From Planctomycetota bacterium (GTDB taxonomy: Bacteria; Planctomycetota; Planctomycetia; Pirellulales; Lacipirellulaceae), in NCBI GenBank assembly GCA_013151315.1, contig JAADIN010000200.1, positions 1 to 5,566 on the forward strand: a stretch of 5,566 bases of DNA. The letters are read 5' to 3'. Positions 1 to 4,406 of the stretch are shown piece after piece. The stretch's first letter is position 1; every line of letters begins with the position of its first letter. The notes below the pieces were generated by a model, which was given only the letters and a program-made list of their open reading frames with translations, was not told where the DNA came from and did not search any database. The position numbers were made by a program, and so were the translations under genes.

Positions 1-818
1 GTTGGGCCGATGATTGCGGTGTTGATTCCGATGATCTCTCCCCGAACATTGACCAGCGGGCCGCCGCTATTGCCCGGATTCACGGCCGCGTCGGTTTGCA
101 AAAACTCTTGGTAAACCGACGACCTCGCTCGGCCACGGCGGCCTGAAATCCCCCGCCGCCCCTTTGCACTCAAAATGCCAAACGTAACACTCCTCTGCAA
201 TCCGAAGGGACTGCCGAGCGCCCAAACGGTTTCTCCGACGCTCAGCTCGTCGCTATCTCCCCATTTGGCGGCCACGAGATTATCGAGATTGGTTTTCAAA
301 ACCGCCACGTCGACCAACGGGTCGATCCCCACTACGCTGGCCGTTCCACGCCGTCCATCGCTCAACTGAATCTCTACCGTACGAACGCCATCGACAACGT
401 GGTGGTTGGTTACGATGTAGCCCTCCGCGTCGACAATCACCCCCGAGCCTTCACCTTGAGCGCGGCCGCTGCGAGTACTAACATTGACGACACTGGGACC
501 AACCTGTTGCGCCAGCAGGCGCGAAGCGGTATTAAAATGGCTGAGATTGAAATCGGGCAGATATTCGCGAGCGACATCGGCCCGAGCCGTCTCTTTCGCT
601 TTGGTCAGGGCATACTGAATACGGCCTGCAACCGAAGGGGCAATCAAAACCGCCAGCAACAGGCTGAACACCCAGAGCAGCCGCCGTAGTCGCAACAACT
701 CTCGCCGAGTTACCGGCTGATTGCTCAAATCATTCGAAGGCGACCCCGTTGAAGACGACTCTTCCGAGGCCGGCGGATCGTTCGCCGGCAAAACCGAGTT
801 GTTTGGTTCTAGAGACAT
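1..818 (-). CDS. HtrA/Deg-family trypsin-like serine protease, membrane-anchored, C-terminus outside window
   Basis: Reading the minus strand from the ATG at 816-818 gives an open frame of 272 codons that leaves the left edge. Residues 1-46 are a polar, Ser/Pro/Asn-rich then Arg-rich cytoplasmic tail. Residues about 47-65 (LLWVFSLLLAVLIAPSVAG) form one hydrophobic segment, a signal anchor placing the protease domain in the periplasm. The trypsin-like domain starts near residue 100 and shows the whole HtrA triad: His140 in TNHHVVDG, Asp170 in DPLVDVAVLK, and Ser251 in NPGNSGGPL, with ALGSPFGL at 200-207 also typical. Family members degrade or chaperone misfolded envelope proteins and usually carry C-terminal PDZ domains, which would lie beyond the edge. 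An Arg-rich stretch (GRRGISGRRGRARSS, 220-234) sits before the serine loop. No good Shine-Dalgarno precedes the ATG. The gene is divergent from aat. Family assignment is firm; which Deg paralogue it is cannot be told. Confidence 0.93.
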   Translation of the reverse strand, partial: MSLEPNNSVLPANDPPASEESSSTGSPSNDLSNQPVTRRELLRLRRLLWVFSLLLAVLIAPSVAGRIQYALTKAKETARADVAREYLPDFNLSHFNTASRLLAQQVGPSVVNVSTRSGRAQGEGSGVIVDAEGYIVTNHHVVDGVRTVEIQLSDGRRGTASVVGIDPLVDVAVLKTNLDNLVAAKWGDSDELSVGETVWALGSPFGLQRSVTFGILSAKGRRGISGRRGRARSSVYQEFLQTDAAVNPGNSGGPLVNVRGEIIGINTAIIGP

Positions 819-825
819 GCTTTCG

Positions 826-831
826 ATTGTA
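826..831 (-). promoter_or_regulatory. Possible -10 element (TACAAT) for the HtrA-like gene, inside a 10-bp palindrome
   Basis: In the 72-base divergent spacer (819-890) the minus strand reads TACAAT, five of six matches to the sigma-70 -10 consensus, within the perfect palindrome ATTGTACAAT (826-835). It ends only seven bases before the ATG, so a transcript would be nearly leaderless. The best upstream hexamer, TTGGGC, is 19 bases away, which is poor. I see no convincing promoter for aat in the same spacer. Confidence 0.22.
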
Positions 832-890
832 CAATGATTTCCGATTTGTCGCCCAAGATTTGACTCTCCCGTAGCCGCCGTCTCACGAAA

Positions 891-1589
891 ATGCCACCAA
901 AATTCTTCCCACCCCCTTCCGAGTCGACGCCAGACGGCCTCCTTGCCGTCGGAGGCGATCTGGGCCCCGAGCACTTGCTCGACGCCTATCGCCATGGAAT
1001 CTTTCCCTGGCCCGTCGACGAAGGCGAGCCCATGCTTTGGTGGTCGCCCGACCCCCGAGCCATTTTGCCGCTCGACGGCCTCCACATTTCTCGCCGCTTG
1101 CAGCGGAGACTTCGCAGCGACAAATTCCAGGTTACCTGCGACCAAGCCTTTGCCGACGTGCTAGCAGGCTGTGCGACGGGCCCAGGTCGAGAAGGGGGCA
1201 CCTGGCTCATGGACGAAATGATCGCTGCCTATACGGTCATGCACCGATTGGGTCACGCCCACAGCGTTGAGGTTTGGCACGAAGGCCAGCTTGCAGGCGG
1301 AATCTACGGCATTGCGATCGGCGGGCTATTTTCTGCCGAGAGCATGTTTTATCGAGTGCGCGACGCCTCGAAAGTTGCGCTGGCGCATCTGGTCGCCCAT
1401 CTCGATGCTCGCGGCTATCACCTATTGGACGTCCAGCAATGGACTCCTCACACGGGACGGCTGGGGGCTATTGAGTTACCGCGCGCTGAGTATCTCAAGC
1501 GATTGGCCGCGGCGGTTGAGTTGCCGGTGGAGTTTGGGGAAAAAGGGGATTGGTTATGGGATCAATCGTCCAACATCAAACGAATCTGA
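891..1589 (+). CDS. aat: Leucyl/phenylalanyl-tRNA--protein transferase
   Basis: This cytoplasmic enzyme transfers Leu or Phe from aminoacyl-tRNA to the N-terminal Arg or Lys of proteins, marking them for ClpS/ClpAP degradation (bacterial N-end rule). The 232-residue product matches the usual family length and carries its motifs in order: FPPP (6-9), GLLAVGGDL (16-24), LLDAYRHGIFPW (29-40), WWSPDPRAIL (50-59), GGTW (102-105), LGHAHSVEVW (120-129), GGIYGIAIGGLF (136-147), ESMF (150-153), ASKVAL (159-164), and the LLDVQ segment (178-182), whose Asp180 and Gln182 correspond to the catalytic Asp186/Gln188 of the E. coli enzyme, then HTGRLGA (187-193). The ATG at 891 puts FPPP at the expected distance from the N-terminus; no Shine-Dalgarno is visible before it. 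The last 28 bases overlap the tail of the convergent hepT gene, and the final residues, about 219-232, lie past the conserved domain. Confidence 0.96.
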   Translation: MPPKFFPPPSESTPDGLLAVGGDLGPEHLLDAYRHGIFPWPVDEGEPMLWWSPDPRAILPLDGLHISRRLQRRLRSDKFQVTCDQAFADVLAGCATGPGREGGTWLMDEMIAAYTVMHRLGHAHSVEVWHEGQLAGGIYGIAIGGLFSAESMFYRVRDASKVALAHLVAHLDARGYHLLDVQQWTPHTGRLGAIELPRAEYLKRLAAAVELPVEFGEKGDWLWDQSSNIKRI

Positions 1590-1897
1590 GACTCCAACCG
1601 CTCAATTTGGTTCTGAAGGATGTCCCAAATGATGTCCATGCTGATCCCAAAATAGTGATGAATCAAAATATCTCGCAGACCGGCGATTTTCCGCCAATCG
1701 ACTTCAGGATGTGCCTCGCGAAACGATTCCGAAATTCCTTTCGCTGCCTCACCGATGACTTCGAGGTTGCGAAGTACCGCGTCGACCGTTTTCGAGTCAC
1801 TTTCAAACTCTTCGCGAGACATACCGGCGGTATAAGCGTTGATTTTGCCAATCGCCTTCAAAATATCTTGAAGATAAACATTAGAATCCCGGGGCAT
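1562..1897 (-). CDS. hepT: HepT-type HEPN RNase toxin of an MntA/HepT toxin-antitoxin module (DUF86)
   Basis: The 111-residue helical protein carries the HepT active-site motif RX4HXY as Arg75-DILI-His80-His-Tyr82, preceded by the family signature DAVLRNLEVIGEAAK (39-53) and HPEVDWRKIAGLRD (63-76). HepT proteins are HEPN RNases acting on RNA in the cytoplasm; in studied systems the partner MntA silences the toxin by adding AMP units to the motif tyrosine. All catalytic residues are present, so the toxin looks functional. I start it at the ATG at 1895-1897 because a perfect AGGAGG lies six bases upstream and homologues begin near this point. A longer frame to 1963 adds 22 residues that only mirror the mntA coding sequence. 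It overlaps mntA by 17 bases (1881-1897), implying coupled translation, and its 3' end overlaps aat convergently by 28 bases. No terminator is visible. Confidence 0.93.
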   Translation of the reverse strand: MPRDSNVYLQDILKAIGKINAYTAGMSREEFESDSKTVDAVLRNLEVIGEAAKGISESFREAHPEVDWRKIAGLRDILIHHYFGISMDIIWDILQNQIERLESQIRLMLDD

Positions 1898-2180
1898 GCA
1901 CTGCCTCCTGCAGAATGCCCGTTTGCAAAGCAGGTTTGATCGTATCAGCCAGGACCAAGTCAACGGAACAACTAAAAAGGTCTTCTAAAAAGTGCTTGAC
2001 CTCCATGTAGCTATCGAATGTGTTTTTTTTTAGGCTCACTACAAAGTCCAGATCGCTTGTCATCTCCGCCTCGTCGCGCACCACCGAACCGAACAATTGC
2101 AACTGCGAAACGCCCAGTCCGCGCAGTTTGACTTGATGTTGGTCTATCTGCCAAAATACTTCGTCACGAGAAAGAAGCAT
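1881..2180 (-). CDS. mntA: MntA-type minimal nucleotidyltransferase antitoxin
   Basis: The 99-residue protein has the minimal nucleotidyltransferase signature GSX10DXD exactly: Gly31-Ser32, ten residues, Asp43-Leu-Asp45, with a likely third metal-binding Asp74 in CSVDLVLAD and the family-typical tail IKPALQTGILQEAV (81-94). In characterised MntA/HepT pairs such proteins transfer AMP from ATP onto the tyrosine of the toxin motif, neutralising it. Length and gene order (antitoxin first) are standard. The ATG at 2178-2180 follows TGAGG five bases upstream. Codons 50-53 are CTA AAA AAA AAC, a nine-A run between the catalytic aspartates and Asp74. Base composition is AT-richer than in the neighbours: by hand count the 60-base block 1981-2040 has 22 G or C, against 35 in 1201-1260 of aat. 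Activity is inferred from intact motifs. Confidence 0.93.
   Translation of the reverse strand: MLLSRDEVFWQIDQHQVKLRGLGVSQLQLFGSVVRDEAEMTSDLDFVVSLKKNTFDSYMEVKHFLEDLFSCSVDLVLADTIKPALQTGILQEAVHAPGF
1904..1909 (-). promoter_or_regulatory. Ribosome binding site of hepT (AGGAGG)
   Basis: The minus strand reads AGGAGG, then six bases (CAGTGC), then the hepT ATG. It lies inside the end of mntA and fixes the toxin start at 1897. It is the strongest Shine-Dalgarno in the window. Confidence 0.85.
2023..2031 (-). other. Nine-A homopolymer with in-frame A_AAA_AAC heptamer in mntA
   Basis: On the coding strand mntA reads CTA AAA AAA AAC. This is a run of nine A, the length at which replication or transcription slippage is commonly seen, and its last seven bases plus frame fit the X_XXY_YYZ pattern for -1 ribosomal frameshifting. 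A -1 shift or one added A reads CAC ATT CGA TAG and stops at once; loss of one A also stops, 14 codons later. The sequence is certain; slippage is not shown. Confidence 0.6.
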
Positions 2181-2185
2181 GACTA

Positions 2186-2190
2186 CCTCA
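2186..2190 (-). promoter_or_regulatory. Ribosome binding site of mntA (TGAGG)
   Basis: TGAGG ends five bases before the mntA ATG on the minus strand. A second purine block, AAAGGA, lies just upstream (2191-2196). The site supports the start at 2180. Confidence 0.65.
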
Positions 2191-2226
2191 TCCTTTTAAT
2201 TTTCGGGTTGGCTGTGACAAAGCACT

Positions 2227-2235
2227 AGTATACCA
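2227..2235 (-). promoter_or_regulatory. Extended -10 promoter element (TGGTATACT) upstream of mntA-hepT
   Basis: In the 65-base spacer between the TIM barrel gene and mntA the minus strand reads TGG-TATACT, an extended -10 with five of six consensus bases. Transcription would begin near 2220, leaving a leader of about 40 bases. A weak -35 (TTGATT) is 19 bases upstream, inside the end of the previous gene. Two small palindromes, GTATAC (2228-2233) and ACTAGT (2224-2229), overlap the element and could be an operator, but this is a guess. Confidence 0.45.
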
Positions 2236-2245
2236 CACCCACCCG

Positions 2246-3157
2246 CTACGCAATCAACGGCCACAACACGCGATAACTGATTTCAAGCGACTTTTTTCGG
2301 CGCTCGACCGAGCCCTCAAACGCTTCGTCTTCGACTTCGACGCAGACCGGCCCGTCGTAGCCGGCGTCGGTCAGCGCACCGATCCACTTTCCCCAATCGA
2401 TGTCTCCCAAACCGGGGATTTTTGCCGTACTGCGGTCCATCGGCAGAGCGAGCGAGCCGAATTCGTCGAGACGATGCCGATCGATGCGCATGTCTTTGGC
2501 ATGGGCATGGAAGATTTTGGGGCCGAATTCGCGGATCGGAGCAATCGGGTCCATCAGCTGCATGTGCAGATGCGAAGGATCGTAGTTCAGGCCAAAATGG
2601 TCCGACGGGATTGCTGCAAACATTCGCCGCCAGATGGCAGGCGTACGGGCTAGATTCAAACCGAAAGGCCAAGTGGCGGCAAAAAGCATCGGACAGTTTT
2701 CGATGCCGATCCGCACGTTGTGATCCTCAGCAAAGCGAATGATGTCGGGCCACACTTTTTCGAATTGCTGGAAATTTTCTTCTAGCGACAGCGTGTGATT
2801 GGCACCGATAAATGCGTTGACCGTCGACAGTCCCAGGAGCGGAGCCGCCGCGATCACTTTGCGAAGATGCTCTCGAGCTGCGAGAGCTTGCTCTTTGTCG
2901 GCCGATAGCGGAATCGAGTAGTAGCCTAGCGCTGAAATCTCAACGCTATGTTTTTCGCACAGCGCTCGAATGTCGTCTGCTTGCGACTGCGAAAAATCGG
3001 TGCAATCGATATGCGTCACGCCGCCATACTTGCGATCGGGCCCGTCCGGCGGCCAGCACATGACTTCGACGCAGTCGTAGCCAATCTCGGCGGCATGAGC
3101 GAGAACTTCCTCCAGCGACAAATCGCCAAAAATCGCACTGACAAATCCGAGTTGCAT
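2246..3157 (-). CDS. Sugar phosphate isomerase/epimerase-like TIM barrel protein (AP endonuclease 2 / xylose isomerase-like fold)
   Basis: The 303-residue protein fits the cytoplasmic xylose-isomerase-like TIM barrel family, which includes sugar 3-epimerases, hydroxypyruvate isomerases and IolE-like dehydratases. The start, LGFVSAIFGDLSLEEVLAHA, is the usual first strand and helix. The metal site is visible: Glu153 in GIENCP, Asp193 with His196 in NYDPSH, His218 in IFHAHAKD, and Glu274 in VCVEVEDEAFE. The loop IPGLGDIDWGKWIGALTDAG (247-266) is typical of the carbohydrate-linked members. No signal peptide or membrane segment is seen. The ATG at 3155-3157 lacks a Shine-Dalgarno but gives a family-like N-terminus. 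The gene follows the PLP gene by 60 bases on the same strand and may share its transcript, though no pathway link to sulfur metabolism is evident. The substrate cannot be assigned from sequence; the fold and metal site are clear. Confidence 0.9.
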   Translation of the reverse strand: MQLGFVSAIFGDLSLEEVLAHAAEIGYDCVEVMCWPPDGPDRKYGGVTHIDCTDFSQSQADDIRALCEKHSVEISALGYYSIPLSADKEQALAAREHLRKVIAAAPLLGLSTVNAFIGANHTLSLEENFQQFEKVWPDIIRFAEDHNVRIGIENCPMLFAATWPFGLNLARTPAIWRRMFAAIPSDHFGLNYDPSHLHMQLMDPIAPIREFGPKIFHAHAKDMRIDRHRLDEFGSLALPMDRSTAKIPGLGDIDWGKWIGALTDAGYDGPVCVEVEDEAFEGSVERRKKSLEISYRVLWPLIA

Positions 3158-3178
3158 GACATTGAAAAGGGGTTAGGG

Positions 3179-3208
3179 AAATAGCCGCGATCTGACAGAT
3201 CGCCGGAG
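3179..3208. repeat. 30-bp inverted repeat, copy 1, with palindromic core
   Basis: This copy lies in the spacer between the gamma-lyase-like gene and the TIM barrel gene. It is a perfect reverse complement of 4373-4402. Its core GCGATCTG-A-CAGATCGC (3187-3203 and overlapping bases) is an 8-bp palindrome around one base and could form a hairpin in the read-through RNA. It is not followed by a T-run in either direction, so it is not a standard intrinsic terminator. It resembles a REP-type intergenic element. Confidence 0.9.
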
Positions 3209-3217
3209 GAATAGAGT

Positions 3218-4363
3218 CTACAACTTCTCAAACGCCTGCTGCAAATCCGCTTGCAAGTCTTCCACCGCTTCCAAACCGACCGAAAGACGAATCATTCCAT
3301 CGCTGATGCCGTGCATCGCACGGTCCACGGCATCGTAACTCGCATGAGACATCGAGGCCGGTTGCTCGATCAACGATTCTACCGCCCCCAAGCTCACGGC
3401 CAACTGAAACAACTGCGTCGATTCGACAAAACGTTTTGCGGCCTTGAAACCGCCCCGTAATTCGAACGACAGCATCGCACCAAAGCCGCCCTGCATCTGC
3501 CGAAGAGCGATCTCATGCCCCGGATGATCGGGCAGTCCTGGATAGAGCACTCGCTCTACCTGCACGCGGAAATCAAGCCGCTCTGCGATCTGTTGGGCAC
3601 TCCGAGATTGTTCGCGGACCCGCAGCTCCAGCGTCTTCAGACCGCGAGAACACAAAAAGGCTTCCATCGGCCCCATGATGGCACCGGTGGCGTTTTGGAC
3701 AAAATAGAGTTCGTCGTAAAGCGATGGCTCTCGCACGACGAGTGCCCCGCCCATCAAATCGCTATGGCCACCCAGGTATTTGGTGGCCGAGTGCATGACG
3801 ATGTCGGCTCCCAATTCCAAAGGTCGAGTGAGCACGGGCGTCGCAAACGTACTGTCCACACCCAGCAAGGCGCCGTGGCGATGGGCAATTTCGGCACAAG
3901 CGGCAATGTCGGTGAGGGTCATCCGAGGGTTGCCGGGGCTTTCAATCCACACGAGCTTGGTGGATTCGGTCATCGCCGCTTCCAAATGGTTTGGATTGGT
4001 CGTGTCGACCAGCGTGACGCCAATGCCCGCCCGATCGGTGATCTTGTGCAGAAGCCGATAGGTGCCGCCATAGATATCGCTGCTCGCGACAATGTGGTCT
4101 CCCGAGCGGAGCATGGCAACGACTCCGTGCGTCGCCGCCATGCCACTGGCAAAGCAAAGCGCGCCACAGCCTCCTTCGAGCGAGGCGAGCGTCGTTTCGA
4201 GCGACTTGCGAGTCGGGTTGCCGCTGCGCGAATAATCAAATTCGCCCCAGTCGCCTGCCCCGGGTTGGACGAAGGTCGAGGCCATGTGAATCGGGCGCAC
4301 AATGGCACCCGTCTCGGGACATTTTTCGTTGCCGATGTGGATGGCTCGGGTTCGGAATTGCAT
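3218..4363 (-). CDS. Trans-sulfuration PLP enzyme, cystathionine/methionine gamma-lyase-like
   Basis: This 381-residue protein is a full-length Cys/Met metabolism PLP enzyme (fold type I, usually a cytoplasmic tetramer). Visible residues: Tyr44 and Arg46 in YSRSGNPT (phosphate contacts from the neighbouring subunit), FASGMAA (71-77), Tyr98 in IYGGTYR, Asp170 in GVDSTFATP (pyridine nitrogen), Lys195 in HSATKYLGGH (Schiff base), and Arg359 in IRLSVGLE (substrate carboxylate). Family members make or break cystathionine or cleave methionine. Specificity markers conflict. The position held by Glu339 in human cystathionine gamma-lyase is Val323 (LAVSLG), as in Pseudomonas methionine gamma-lyase; yet the site of that enzyme's Cys116 is Gly100, as in cystathionine enzymes. 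With a synthase upstream, cystathionine gamma-lyase is my first guess and methionine gamma-lyase the second. The start at 4361-4363 has GGAG nine bases upstream, supplied by the flanking repeat. Confidence 0.92.
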   Translation of the reverse strand: MQFRTRAIHIGNEKCPETGAIVRPIHMASTFVQPGAGDWGEFDYSRSGNPTRKSLETTLASLEGGCGALCFASGMAATHGVVAMLRSGDHIVASSDIYGGTYRLLHKITDRAGIGVTLVDTTNPNHLEAAMTESTKLVWIESPGNPRMTLTDIAACAEIAHRHGALLGVDSTFATPVLTRPLELGADIVMHSATKYLGGHSDLMGGALVVREPSLYDELYFVQNATGAIMGPMEAFLCSRGLKTLELRVREQSRSAQQIAERLDFRVQVERVLYPGLPDHPGHEIALRQMQGGFGAMLSFELRGGFKAAKRFVESTQLFQLAVSLGAVESLIEQPASMSHASYDAVDRAMHGISDGMIRLSVGLEAVEDLQADLQQAFEKL

Positions 4364-4372
4364 GGCGTGTTA

Positions 4373-4402
4373 CTCCGGCGATCTGTCAGATCGCGGCTAT
4401 TT
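4373..4402. repeat. 30-bp inverted repeat, copy 2, with palindromic core
   Basis: This copy fills most of the 43-base spacer between the two PLP genes and is the exact reverse complement of 3179-3208, 1164 bases away between inner ends. On the minus strand it ends in CCGGAG, so its GGAG can serve as ribosome binding site of the downstream gene. Homology to the other copy stops abruptly on both sides, a sign of a defined element and not of general duplication. Confidence 0.92.
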
Positions 4403-4406
4403 TCTG

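Noticed and set aside
175..689. Two plus-strand open frames (175-369 and 399-689)
   Set aside because: Both lie antisense to the HtrA-like protease, whose catalytic motifs are unmistakable in the other strand; neither shows a domain or ribosome binding site.
819..890. Promoter for aat in the divergent spacer
   Set aside because: No pair of -35/-10 hexamers with sensible spacing is visible on the plus strand.
1550..1939. Plus-strand open frame over the toxin gene
   Set aside because: It runs antisense to hepT and mntA and starts inside aat; no recognisable protein features.
1898..1963. 22-residue N-terminal extension of HepT (start at 1963)
   Set aside because: The ATG at 1897 has a perfect AGGAGG six bases upstream and the family-like N-terminus; the extension is an out-of-frame reading of the end of mntA.
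3179..3208. Rho-independent terminator at the repeat
   Set aside because: The palindrome could form a hairpin but no T-run follows on either strand, and the neighbouring genes on both sides are co-directional and closely spaced.
3179..4402. Insertion sequence or transposon with 30-bp terminal inverted repeats
   Set aside because: No transposase lies between the repeats, no target-site duplication is seen at their outer ends, and each repeat is internally palindromic, which fits a REP-like element better.
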